A stretch of DNA of 64,000 bases from Channallabes apus (taxonomy: Eukaryota; Chordata; Actinopteri; Siluriformes; Clariidae), in assembly GCA_030522415.1 (NCBI GenBank), contig CM060131.1, forward strand, positions 6,683,203 to 6,747,202, read 5' to 3'. Under the pieces are notes generated by a model that worked only from the letters and a program-made list of their open reading frames with translations, was not told where the DNA came from and made no database searches. The position numbers were made by a program, and so were the translations under genes. Position 1 is the stretch's first letter; each line of letters begins with the position of its first letter. Positions 52,626 to 63,493 of the stretch are shown here, piece after piece.

Positions 52626-53219
52626 GGGAGCTCTCGTTAGCTGACGGTCAAAAGCTTGTGTTTCCGTAGCCTTCCGCATCTAAACTGAACTCTCTATCAT
52701 ATGACAGTCATACAAATGCATGTAATAGTAGAATGACATCACAGACCAACCTACGATTGTCAACTTATAATGCATGACTAGGAAATATAAAGCTTATGGC
52801 TTATGTAACAAACTTAATGCTTAATGCTTTACTAATGAATAGAACAAGGTAGAATAAATGAAATAACAACAAATAAAATAAAATAAACACAACAACAAAT
52901 TCATAACAAGTACGATATGGCACTTACATTCCAGCCCCTAATTGACAGGCATGGAGACTGACAATTACAATTTTGTGTTTATTTTTTATTTTTTTGATAA
53001 AGCCATGAAATCAAACATTCTTAACCTTCTAAAACGTTTAAAATTTTTTAAGTGTGTAATATTTATCTCAGGTGTTTATATTTGCATATCAAATTTCACA
53101 ACGTATTACCACACATTTAACAGTCCATTTCACATATGAGGCACAGCTTGTCGATGGGTCTTTCCAGAGTGTTGGTCTTAGTTTTAACTAACACACATCT
53201 CTGGGAACACTTTCGTGAT

Positions 53220-53516
53220 TTATCCAATAACCCATGAATTGCTTGGAGAAGACTCATCAGTTATTAACACTATATCTACAATCGAGAGTTTTTTTTTGTT
53301 TTGAAACCATTTTTGCCGCCCCTGGAGCAAGGGCAAGTATTCACGCACCCATCGCTTCCAGAGCAGGTCTGATAGATGCTGGATCTGCTTCTCCCTGCGA
53401 TGTGCATAGATGTCTTCCTTTTTGAAGAATCCAGAGGGCAGGTTTGGCTGTTTTTTCATCAGCAGCAGGTGGTTTGGTGTCAGAGGTTCCAGTTTGGGCG
53501 AGCAAAACTTTTTCAC
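53220..53516 (-). pseudogene. BEL/Pao integrase C-terminal remnant
   Basis: 98-codon frame with [20 protein letters not shown], then [20 protein letters not shown] and [13 protein letters not shown]. This is the C-terminal domain that follows the integrase core in BEL/Pao elements (DUF5641 type). The core itself is missing between 53516 and 53550. Confidence 0.8.
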
Positions 53517-53549
53517 AGATGCCTTTCATTTTTGCTGTGTGCGAATTCC

Positions 53550-55592
53550 CTATTTGAATTCTGCTGCTGCTTTACCCTTTTGCAACATGAGAAGTTCTTC
53601 CTTAAAATTTTGTCTTTGAGTGAACTTAATGATTTCGTTTTCTGCTCTTGTTAGGTCTTGAGCTTTTAGGGACTTGTGATTTTCTGTCTTTGGGTCATCT
53701 ACTTGTGTTTTGACCCTTTCTGTTTTTTGTTTGAGCATGTCTCTGATGCGAAGGATCCAGGCAATGGATCTTTTTAACTTGTGCCAGTCAGAGTGATGAT
53801 TAATCAGTTTACTCACTGCGTCTGTGTCTGTGTATTTTGTAATGCTCACAATATTCACTAAAGGTGAGAGCTTAACTTCATCAGCATTTTCATCAAAATT
53901 TTCTTTTATTGATGTGTCATGAATATTTTCAGGCCATTTGCACTCTGCTTCTTTGAGAAAGGAGGGACCATGGATCCAGTTGACATTTTTCATAAACTTT
54001 TCACAGGATACCCCCCTGGAGGCAGAATCAGCTGGGTTTTTTGCGGTATTGACGTACCTCCATTGCTCTGACTTGGTTGACTCTCTTATGATGGCGATTC
54101 TGTTGGCCACGAAGGTTTTAAAACGAAGTGTTTCGTTATCAATGTATCTCAAAACAGTTGTACTGTCAGTCCAAAACATAGAGTCCAGCAATTTCAATTC
54201 TAGCTGTTCTTTCAACATTTTGTCATTTTTTACAGCGACCACTGCCGCAGTCAGTTCCATTCGTGGAATGGTGGTTTGTTTCAGGGGTGCTACACGGGAG
54301 TTCCCCATCATGAATGCACAATGTGTAAATCCATCAGCGTTTACTAACCTGAGGTATGAGACAGCTCCGTATCCCATTTCACTTGCATCCGAGAAGTGGT
54401 GGAGTTGTGCTGTAGCTGTAACTCCGAAGTCGGCTGGTTTTATGCACCTTGCTATGCTGAACTCGGACAGTCGGTGCGGCTCTTGCAGCCAGGTTTTCCA
54501 TGCTGTTGCAAACTGCTTGGGAATGTCATCATCCCAGGCTAGTTTTTCTTTACATAGCTGTTGCATTGGGATTTTAGCTGGCAGTATGGCAGGTGGGAGA
54601 AAGCCTAACGGGTCGTATGTTGAGCCAGTGACTGACAGAATTCCTCTTCTTGTCACAGGTCGTTCCTTTAAGCTAATCTTAAACTTGAACTTGTCTGAAT
54701 CAATGCACCACAGCACCCCCAGAGCTCTCTCTATGGGCAGTGCATCTTTACTCAAGTCTAAGTCTCTCATGTCTTTGATCCTTTCACTTCCGGGAATGAC
54801 AGTCAGTAGGGCACGGCTGTTGCTTGCCCATTTAGTGAGGTTAGACCCTCCGCTTGTACAGAGACTTGTGAGATCATTGTATAGGGCGACTGCTTGGTCA
54901 TGACTCGAAACAGATTTCAGGCAGTCGTCTACATAAACGTTTTTAGGCACTGTATTGACTGCCACAGCAGATGCATTGCTGCGGTTTTCTTCTGCTGTCA
55001 TTCTGAGGGCGAAGTTAGCAACACTAGGTGAAGATTTTGCACCGAACAGATGAACTACCATTTTGTATTCAACTAAGTCTTTCACATCTCCATTCGGCCA
55101 CCATAGGAAGCGCAGCAGATCTGTGTCCTTCGCGGGGACTTTCACGTGATAATACATGGCTTCTACTGTGCCCTTTTTCTTGGACTTTATTTTAGCAGGT
55201 GCTATGGGGAGGATGCAATTACCTCCAGCCCCAGTCAGCGCATTTGATTCATGACTCACAGCAGGTGGTGTGCTTGTTGTGCCACTTTCAGTTTCGTTTC
55301 TACGGGCGCTCGTAGCTGACTGCGCCGTGTCTGGCACTGCTATGTGTAGCATGCTTGGATGTGGCTTTGAACACAATGAACATGTAATTTTTTTGGTACA
55401 GTCATTCCACAAGTGACCCTTTGTTAAACACCCGAAACAGAATCCGTTTCTTTTCAAGAATTCTACTTTGTCTTTGTGTGTCTTATCATTAAATTGGAAG
55501 CAATCGTCTAAGATATGCTCCCCTTTGCAATGTGCGCACGGTTTAGTGAAGGCGCTGACAGGTAATGTACCGGCATTCTTCATTGTAATCAA
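53550..55592 (-). pseudogene. BEL/Pao Gag-Pol fusion by internal deletion
   Basis: A 680-residue open frame. Residues 15-90 hold three zinc-knuckle-like units (CAHCKGEHILDDC, CFGCLTKGHLWNDC, CSLCSKPHPSMLH), as at the end of BEL-type Gag. Near residue 145 (KIKSKKKGTVEAMYYHVKV) the frame jumps into the middle of reverse transcriptase: the protease and first reverse-transcriptase blocks are missing. The catalytic YVDD block follows (KNVYVDDCLKS), then BEL-type connection sequence (YDPLGFLPPAILPAK), RNase H (HHFSDASEMGYGAVSY; FWTDSTTVLRYI) and the integrase N-terminal helix region. The long open frame across a deletion is unusual. The start is not certain. Confidence 0.85.
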
Positions 55593-56159
55593 GTCTTTGT
55601 GAATTTTACCAACCTGTCTGTCCTCGGTTGCGATGCTGACCCTGGGTTCTCCTTGGCCCCTTTGTTTGGGTCCTTGAAGGGAGCTCTCGTTAGCTGACGG
55701 TCAAAAGCTTGTTTTTCCGTAGCCTTCCGCATCTATACTGAACTCTCTATCATATCACAGTCACACAAATGCATGTAATAGTAGAATGACACCACAGACC
55801 AACCTACGATTGTCAACTTATGATGCATGACTAGGAAATATAAAGCTTATGGCTTATGTAACAAACTTAATGCTTAATGCTTTACTAATGAATAGAACAA
55901 GGTAGAATAAATGAAATAACAACAAATAAAATAAACACAACAACAAATTCATAACAAGTACGATATGGCACTTACATTAAATATGACCTCCTAATGCTGC
56001 AAATTCAACAAAAGCCTATTTAAATTTCTTTACAACCTATAAAATGTGTTAACTCTGTTGTGCATAATAATTTGGAATAGTGCATTTTCAGTTTTTTATT
56101 TTAAAAATAAATATTATCATTAGGAGGTTTGTTCAATAAAATTCTAATTATACCCTAAT

Positions 56160-56891
56160 AGTTTGTAACGCTTGGATTTTATTAACCGCTTGGTCACAAA
56201 AGAACGGATTCGGGAATCTAAATATGGGCTGTTAAACAATACTTCCGGTATTGCGCAACCGCAGCTGTACAAAACACGACGTGACACAAAACAATTATAA
56301 TAAATTAAACCAAGTGTATTAAACAGACGGAATAAAGAAATAAACAAACACGGTGCACCACAAACCAATATATACAAAATATATACAATAATAAACAATG
56401 TGTATGGTGTATGCAGGGGTGTGTGAGTGTGTATGCGTGGAAGTCCAGGGTGTAGTGTATTGCAGAAATGAAATATGAGTTGGAGAGATTTATTCTCTGC
56501 CTCACCAGGATTGATGTCGCCACTGGGAGCAAGAGTAACGGAATGAGAGGTGAATAGTGAGTGTCCAATGAGATTAATCCAAAAACTGATCATCCAAAGG
56601 GAAGCAACCTACTAACTCTCTCTCAAAAACACACAGTGCGCTGGGGAAATCTCTCCGTACCGGCTTCCTTGCCGGTTCCGGCTTTATGCCGGATCATGTG
56701 ACCCACGTCACTTCCGGGTTCCCTTGCGACGCGATCGCGCATGCGCAGGAACTTGCCCGGTGACCAAACCACTGTCAATGGGGGAAAATAAACCGCTAGG
56801 GCACGCCTTCGGCCACAGGTGAGCAACATTAGCTCCACAACCAATTCCCTGCGTATGAAAACGCCCCTTTTGTGTGGCTGTGCTACAAGTT
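56160..56891 (-). mobile_element. Solo LTR, 724 bp
   Basis: Ends TGTAACGC at 56164 and GTGCTACA at 56887, flanked by AGTT on both sides (56160-56163 and 56888-56891). No internal coding sequence. Orientation is taken as minus because that reading starts TGTAGCACAGCC, but this is weak. Open frames inside are short and not protein-like. Confidence 0.65.
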
Positions 56892-56974
56892 GATGACTAG
56901 AAAATTATACTGTCATTTGCATTTACTAATTATGAAAATCAGAGAAATATATAATTTGCATAATTATTTGGAAC

Positions 56975-57105
56975 ACAGTGTAAATGTTATGTCATTGATT
57001 GATAAAATCTGGATTAAGGATATTTTATTTTATTTTGTTTTATTTATTACATTTTTATTTTCCCCCTGATGGATTGCCTTATTGTGGTCAGGGGGTTTAC
57101 GCACA
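56975..57105 (-). repeat. Dispersed repeat, block b, second copy
   Basis: Inverted match to 640-805. Confidence 0.6.
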
Positions 57106-58480
57106 CTAAACTGATGTGTGTCGCTCTCCCTCACTTTCTCGCCGGTGTCTTAGACAGAGAGAGGCTTGGGCTTTGCCTGTGCCTTCTTCAGCACGCTTTG
57201 TCTTTGGCCCTGACACCTCTTACCGGTGCGAGCATATGATCACACGAAGTGTCGCTGTATCACGACCCAGCCCGTTCTGAACAGTTTATGTGCGGCCCTG
57301 CCCCTCCGTTACATACCTATCCACAAATACTTTAACAACATCCACTTATCACGAATTGCATTTTATATGAATGTCACACATGAGCTGCGTGCACAAACAC
57401 ATACTTATATAATATATTCACATACAAACACATACTGTATACACATAAAAGCAATATATTGAGTACATATGTGAATTACACTCAAAGTAATCATGAAGTC
57501 TGATTTGATTGGTTCCATTAAACATTTTATGTCTATTTATTTTATGTTTTGCTGGCGAAATGCATTTTAGGCAGAGACGTCTGCTCGGTCTTGTTAAATC
57601 GTTTTAGCCTGTTGCAAAGTGAAAGTACGAGCCGCGGGTTTCCGCACGGCGACGAACAGCTTTATTTGAGTCATAAATTCACAATCACATTCCAGCTATT
57701 ATTTCCAACCGTGGTCAAATATTGGATGAAATACAGATCTGGCCTGTAAAAATGCAGGTTTTCTGAAAAGGGATCCCGCGACTTGCTGCGACTGCACGCG
57801 GCAAGCTGTGAAAATGCCCTTCATTACCTGTAGGGTCCAGTCGTGTTTCAGTCTGAAGTATTGTGTGTCTGCTGAAACCAAAAAATGTGTTACGTCTCTT
57901 AGGCACCCATTTACAACAAGCGACAGAGCTCATAAACGTGTCAAGCTCAAACTGATATGTATTTATTCTTCATTTTCTTCTCTCCTTCAATGATGGTACT
58001 TCTTTTTGACTGCGATTTCTCCATTCAGAAGAATTATTATTAGTAGTAGCAGTTCTCCGAATGTATTATTATTATTGTAACGCACCCGCACGTGTGTGCA
58101 AAAAGAGTGGCTCAGTGGCATTAAAACATTGGATTTGAATTAAAATGTGTGTGTATATATGTGTGTGTGTGTGTGTGTAATATGAAATTTTTATTTGACA
58201 TAGCTATATATTACCTCATGCTAGGGTACTTTTACTACACTGAAGTACCATTTAGAGCTATTTATTTGTTTATCTTTGCTTACTTACTTAGAGAGATTCC
58301 AGTTGATTTTGCTCATTTTAAATCCATTTCAAATGCAGATTGACCGGCATATCAGCTGGATAACTAGCAAATGCTTTAGTAATGGGCTCTAAAAGACAAT
58401 AGGGAAATCTAGATTATCCACAACCCATTCTCACATTCCACGTCACTATGACATACATAGCCGGGATAAATACAGTCCAT
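57106..58480. other. Unassigned sequence
   Basis: Mixed AT-rich and GC-rich stretches. CG-rich sequence with AACAGCTTTATTTGAG (57600-57680) may be part of another LTR; ends could not be found. A (TTA)n and a (TG)n run lie near 58060 and 58155. No gene recognised. Confidence 0.35.
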
Positions 58481-58507
58481 CCACACGTACAGTAGAGGCA
58501 TTTCAAA

Positions 58508-58678
58508 ATGACCAAGATCAGTAAACTTCATTCTCAAGACATCAGGACAATGAAGTCTGCTGGAAGTTCCAGTCGCGAAATACACTGCCATCTGAAATCT
58601 GTTGGTGTAGACATAACATTGAGCACCATCAGAAGACTTTACAAAGAACAGACATCACGCAAACCCTCACAAAATTAA
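58508..58678 (+). CDS. Tc1-like transposase N-terminal piece, 56 residues
   Basis: Short open frame with a reasonable start context (TCAAAATGA). It reads MTKISKLHSQDIRTMKSAG, then HLKSVGVDITLSTIRRLYKE. This is a helix-turn-helix of the Tc1/IS630 transposase type. The frame ends at TAA, with AATCG|GTATGT just after it. No catalytic part is nearby. It is most likely a remnant; a kept DNA-binding micro-protein is possible but unsupported. Confidence 0.5.
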   Translation: MTKISKLHSQDIRTMKSAGSSSREIHCHLKSVGVDITLSTIRRLYKEQTSRKPSQN

Positions 58679-58959
58679 TCGGTATGTAGCTCTGTTTTAT
58701 ACACTGTCATGTGTTTGTTAGGCTTTAAATGTCAAATACAGTGGGAGCCACGTCAAACAGCTGCCTGGAGCATGACAGGTTCATGACAGAACCATGACAG
58801 GTCAATGCCCGATCCGTGCACGGAATGTGATCCCCCGCGATGATGCGGTTATCGATGCCCCGCCCAATAAACGCCCCCATGCGCTTCCTAAAAAGATGGT
58901 TGCAATGCTGTATAATCCCGCCAGGTGGAGCATTGACTGTTTGTATGTATACATATGTA

Positions 58960-59338
58960 TATGTTGTAAGGGTGAACCACTAGAGGGCGCCAAAGTGCCC
59001 AGTGTTTTATGTTTAGTTTTTGATGGAAAAGACTTCAGTTCCCAGGATGCACCTCGGTCAGGTGACGTAAGGATTCACCTGAACCGAGGAAGGCAATTAT
59101 GTTGGTTATAAATAGCCTGACTGAACTTCAGTCAGGTGTCTTGCATTATGGTTTTGTGTTGTTATGGTTTCTTTGAGTTTTCAGAGTAATTAGAGATTAC
59201 TAGGCGCTCTCCTCGAAGAGCTTATGTTTTGTTTTGTGGGAAACTGTTAATAAAAGAAACTATTATTGAACCGTCAGCTCGCCTCCTGCAATCATGCCAC
59301 GCACACACACTCGATGCCATAAGAAATGTGACATATGT
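58960..59338 (+). mobile_element. Solo LTR, 369 bp
   Basis: LTR 58965-59333 with ends TGTAAGGG and ATGTGACA, flanked by TATGT on both sides (58960-58964 and 59334-59338). It contains GGTTATAAATAGCC (TATA box) and GTTAATAAAAG (poly(A) signal), so it reads left to right. It splits a copy of dispersed block c, whose empty version is at about 2690-2700. It is related to the solo LTR at 27641-27928. Confidence 0.85.
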
Positions 59339-59552
59339 ATGTATGCTCAATATATAGGCAGTTCTTACATTGTCAACATAGTTTCATAAATAGGTGATGT
59401 GGTAAAAAAAAAACGATTAATAAAACAGATTTTTTTTAAATCACTCAATACACAACCCATGATGCTTATGCTATTTGAAATAAATAAATTAATTAATTAA
59501 TATAACTTCTTATTGCAATATATCCCACTTCTGACAAGCGTAACTTCTTTGT

Positions 59553-59694
59553 GGCTCCAGTGGCGCAATCGGTTAGTGCGTGGTACTTATAAAGCAGTAC
59601 AGGTGAAGCAATGCCGAGTTGGAGCCAAGCACAGATTTATAAGCATTTAATTGCATACTATACTGTGTATGTGACAAATAAAATGTGAATTAGA
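59553..59694 (+). repeat. SINE with tRNA-Ile(UAU) head, second copy
   Basis: Starts GGCTCCAGTGGCGCAATCGG, then GTGGTACTTATA, an intron-like AAGCAGTACAGGTGAAGC, and AATGCCGAGTTGGAGCC. The tail GTGACAAATAAAATGTGAAT matches the copy at 1786-1929. The 5' end is closer to the real tRNA than the first copy. Confidence 0.8.
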
Positions 59695-59804
59695 TTTTTC
59701 AAGACATCCTTAATAATCCTTAAAGACACAGTAACATCTGTAATTTATCTATACCTGTCGTTGTAGGTACTGAATACAAATGCAGGCTATGCACAGTTAT
59801 TGCC

Positions 59805-59950
59805 AGGGGTAGCTCAGTGGTTAAGGCATTTGACTACGGTTCAGAAGATCCCAGGTTCAAACCCCACAACCACCATGGTTAAGGGCCACTGTTGGGCCCT
59901 TAACCATCAACTGTTCAGATGTGTAATGAGATAAAAATGTAAATGTAATG
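59805..59950 (+). repeat. tRNA-derived SINE, second type
   Basis: GGGGTAGCTCAGTGGTTAAG (A box) and GATCCCAGGTTCAAACCCC (B box), then CCACTGTTGGGCCCTTAA, as in a common fish SINE. The tail is short. Confidence 0.75.
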
Positions 59951-60004
59951 TATTGATGTATTTCACTTGCAGACAAAATACACCATGTGTGTGAGTATTC
60001 CTTT

Positions 60005-61385
60005 TGAACAGCTGTGTTCATAGGTTTAATCAGGTATTTACAAGACAATGTTGATGCACTAACGGTTAAAGTGCCACAACGTGTGTGTGTGTGTGTGCTC
60101 CTGCATTTGTCAGGTTTGCAGTGGGCGGAGTCAGTACTTTCTCCATTGAGGTTTCTCACATTCCACTTCTCCTGCGTGTCTTTTTATTAAGTTCTTTAAA
60201 TCCAAAGCATTTTTTAAACTAAGAAAAAATAAATATGGGTCACTTAAGCACAAAATAACACAGATGCAAATGATCAAGTGGTTAATTGTTGTTGTCGTTT
60301 TCTCAAACATGATTTTCTCAACTTGGCATTTATAAAGATTCAGACAGACTGAATTTAAGAATGCACCCCTAGGACCCTAGAACACAAGTACACACTGAAG
60401 AGCAAAGCGGAGGTGCGCATTCAAATTCAAATTTTATTAGTCACATACACAGTCATACACAGTATAATATGCAGTGAAATGCTTATACGACCGCCAGTGA
60501 CCTTAAAAAAAGAAAAAAGCTTGTACGTAAAATAAATAATCAATAAAAAGGAAATACTAAAGAAATAATTTTAACTAGTAAAATTAACTGTACAATAAGG
60601 GCATAATAAAATATTGCAAAAATATAGAAATATAGGGTAGATAGAGTATATATGTATATAGAGTTAAAGTGTCAGTGGTTGTGCAAATATGCATGAAAGG
60701 TGACATGTGCAATTGTCCAGATGTATGAGTATTTAGTGCATTCACACCTCTGACCGTCTTTTGTCTTGTAAATGAGTATCCTCATTCATCTTCCAATCTC
60801 CCCAGCGCACACACTCTTTATTTGTACTGTAAACTGTAGCTGTGTTTGCTATAAGGCACTTGGTTATACACAGTACTTTAATGTATGGAACACTTACTTA
60901 ACTTACTGGTTAGGTTTATTTTAAATATCGCTTATTACCTTATTCAGCAAAATAAATAAATTATTAACGTATTGAAGTATTTTAGTTAAGGACAAAAACA
61001 GACCCTGCTCTTGTGTTTAGGACTGATGCTGAACAGCTGTGTTCATAGGTTTAATCAACGATTTACAAGACAACAGTTAAAGCATTTGTGGATGGAGAGG
61101 TGTGTGTCTGCTCCTGCATTTCTCCGTTGGCTTTAACACACACCCCTCCCCCCGCCAAAAACACACACACACACAGAGCAATTAACACCATGTCATACTC
61201 AGTATTCTCCATTGAGGTTTCTCACTTTCCACTCCTTCTCAGTTTGTCTTTGCTCTTTTGATGAAGTTCTTAAAACCCAAAACATATTTATTTATACTGA
61301 GAAAAAATGATTATGGGTCACATAATCACAAAGACAAACTAGCACAGATACATACGATCAAGTGTTTAACTGTTTTAATTTGTTT
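60005..61385. repeat. Two direct copies of about 0.3 kb
   Basis: 60005-60300 and 61028-61385 share GAACAGCTGTGTTCATAGGT, GCTCCTGCATTT, CTCCATTGAGGTTTCTCAC and TATGGGTCAC, in the same order. They are about 1 kb apart. Origin unknown. Confidence 0.7.
60420..60490 (-). repeat. SINE/LINE tail fragment
   Basis: TCAAATTCAAATTTTATTAG and GTGAAATGCTTATACGACCG on the plus strand form the tail shared with the tRNA-Ile SINEs, without a tRNA head. An AT-rich repeat-like stretch follows to about 60740. Confidence 0.6.
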
Positions 61386-61392
61386 CTATGTT

Positions 61393-61440
61393 TAATAATA
61401 ATAATAATAATAATAATTATTATTATTATTATTATTATCA
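61393..61440. repeat. (AAT)n(ATT)n palindromic microsatellite
   Basis: AATAATAAT... runs into ATTATTATT..., giving a perfect hairpin-forming repeat. Confidence 0.9.
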
Positions 61441-61574
61441 GCCCAACTCTTTGACTATTTAAAACAAAGTTGTGTCCCATTTTTTGCCCATTGAAGTTGT
61501 TGGTTCAACTAAATGTTTTTTAAATACCCAAACAATCCGCAAAAATTAAAACACGCAAACATGACTAACAATTC
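61441..61574. other. Unassigned flank
   Basis: AT-rich; nothing recognised. Confidence 0.3.
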
Positions 61575-61974
61575 AATTTATTCTTCCAAAACTAGTCAAA
61601 GTTAAAACAGTAATTTGTATAAAACAGGTGAATACATGTTGTATTTTTGCTTAAAGTTCATTAAACAACCCGGATACACCAGCTGCTTAGTCTCTATCTA
61701 TAGGTCTTTTATATTAAAATATCAATTTTTAAAAACCATTAAAGATGGAACAGTTTAAGTCTTTGTTTCCCCCAAAGTACTGTATCAGACGTTTTGCAGT
61801 TCTATGTTCAGAATATACAGTAGACCTGACCAAACATCAGTCTAAAACTGTTCCACTGTGACTTCATCCCTTCTACAGCTCCCTCAACAGTTTGTTCTGG
61901 CTCCTCCAGTACTGTAGCTCCAAAAGTCCAACCGTCAGCCGTCTGACCCCCCAATCCTCCACAGCGGGGCTCTG
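61575..61974 (-). CDS. Candidate last exon of an unknown gene
   Basis: Minus strand: acceptor-like CTCCTGTTGTCTTTAAG, then an open frame of about 55 codons to a TGA at 61810-61808. It contains GLGGQTADGWTFGATVLEEP and ends MFGQVYCIF. A poly(A) signal AATAAA follows near 61578. No family was recognised and no upstream exon was found. The frame has a protein-like composition, but the length is short and chance cannot be ruled out. Confidence 0.3.
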
Positions 61975-62923
61975 CTTAAAGACAACAGGAGAATTTAGTG
62001 AAGACAGAGACAAATAAACTTTACAGAACATATAGCTCTAATAAAAATAAAATATATTAATAAACCTATTTACGACAGAGTGTGTAAAATACTGTTTTGG
62101 GAAATCTGGAATGTAAATAAACTGCCTGTGCTAATGTTAACCAGTGAACTTTGTTAGTGTACCCACGGTCTGTCTGTATTATCGTCTGCAATTAAATTAA
62201 CCGAGAATTTACTCAATGCGCTTCTCATACAAATAAGTTAAGCGATATAACACTCGTATATAAGCATTAGTTCATCTCTGAAGACAAACTATAACTTACT
62301 GAAGCCCCCCCCCCCCTCCTTAACCCTCTCGGGTTCGCGAACACTTATATGCGGTTTCCGCTGATCACGCCAATAAGAACTTAAATTTCACTTTCCGTTT
62401 TGATCATACAGACAAGATCTATATATTAATCGAATCTGTAAAGTGTCTACTTTTATTTGTATGCACACATGTTAAAAATAACACTTTGTGCATTAATAAA
62501 ATAAATAAATTAAACCGAGTGCGCTTTCAGCCGTCTCAGTCTTCGCGAAAATCTTTGTGAAACACGTCACTAAAATTAACTGAAACTCTGCGAATACTGC
62601 ACACACAGCCATATATCTATATATTCATCTATATATCTATAGCTTAAAGCTTAAAGGGTCTACTTTTAAATGATGCAAGTCACAGAGAAAACAAATAATC
62701 TGTTTTTATGTAATCCATATGAAAGTAAGGAGTGGTAGAGATTCTCCTGTATCGGCTCAGTACAGCTAATGCGCTCCCGCCTCCCTGCGCTCCCGCCTCC
62801 ATGTTCATATGGAAATGAACTGAGGTGAGCCAGGTAATCAGCTACACGCCCCCATGGCATGAAACAACAAGCTTCATCATATAGTTACTTACTTTTTCTG
62901 TATGTTTGAATGACGCATGCTAC
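61975..62923. other. Unassigned sequence with a C run
   Basis: Contains a 14-base C run near 62307. The CG-poor, AT-rich sequence has no recognised genes; 62740-62830 is more GC-rich and could be the promoter of the next candidate. Confidence 0.3.
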
Positions 62924-63493
62924 ATGGGTGAAGAAGCGCTTCAGATGGCTCTGGACAGCGATGAAGAATTTACTTTCTCATCAGAGGAAGAGCAAGACTC
63001 AGACGAGGAACGTCTTTATTTTGAACAACGTCTGGACTTAACGGAGGATGTAATTCCTGACGAGTAAGTCTTTTATTCTCACCATCATTGCTCTATATTT
63101 TATATGTACATTTGGAAAATACTAAATGCCAGCGAGAGTAAAATTGGTCAAAAAATTTAATATGTATGTTACTTTAAACCCGCAATGAAATCTGATTACG
63201 ATCTGTCTAAAGTTTGATTTATTTATTGATATATATACACGTGTTTTGTATTGTTTAAACCGTGTTTCAAATGGTCAAATTGTTCATGATGAATATATTC
63301 ATCATAGTAAACTGTAGTGTGTTGTAGAAAAAATGAAGTACAGTATTGGTAAAGTCATTTGTTCTGGTAATTACAAAGAGCTGTTGTTGTTTTATATATG
63401 TTATTGTTATATTGCTATATTTTCTGTTATAGAGACGGCAGTAATGCTGCTAAAAAGTCAACTTTGATTGTTCCTAATAAACTGGTTAACTGA
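62924..63493 (+). CDS. Candidate two-exon gene with acidic N-terminus
   Basis: Exon 1 (62924-63063) starts ATGGGTGAAG and reads MGEEALQMALDSDEEFTFSS, with further acidic residues. The donor is CGA|GTAAGT. Exon 2 (63433-63493) follows TTCTGTTATAG and adds DGSNAAKKSTLIVPNKLVN before TGA. Together they make 66 residues; phases agree. AATAAA overlaps the last codons. The acidic start resembles the N-terminus of piggyBac-type transposases, so it may be a spliced remnant. Function unknown. Confidence 0.35.

Larger units (their letters stand above)
52060..55976 (-). mobile_element. BEL/Pao element, internally deleted
   Basis: Minus strand. The left (3') LTR ends on the plus strand at GGCACTTACA (52928) and extends left to an uncertain point near 52060. 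The right (5') LTR ends at the same motif at 55976 but shares only about 300 bp (from GGGAGCTCTCGTTAGC, 55679). The two copies are nearly identical over that stretch. Inside are a gag zinc-finger region, part of reverse transcriptase, RNase H and the end of integrase. Large internal parts are missing. No target duplication could be shown. Confidence 0.82.
58740..60897 (-). repeat. Inverted copy of the left-end repeats
   Basis: Blocks c (58740-58945 and 59340-59790) and a (60750-60897) of the left end, inverted and in the same relative order. The copy has taken up a solo LTR, two SINEs and other tails. Confidence 0.65.

Noticed and set aside
53938..54903. 321-residue plus-strand frame
   Set aside because: Antisense shadow of the BEL/Pao reverse transcriptase/RNase H frame.
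59553..59626. A functional tRNA-Ile(UAU) gene
   Set aside because: The variable loop, T arm and 3' acceptor half are missing, and a SINE tail follows.
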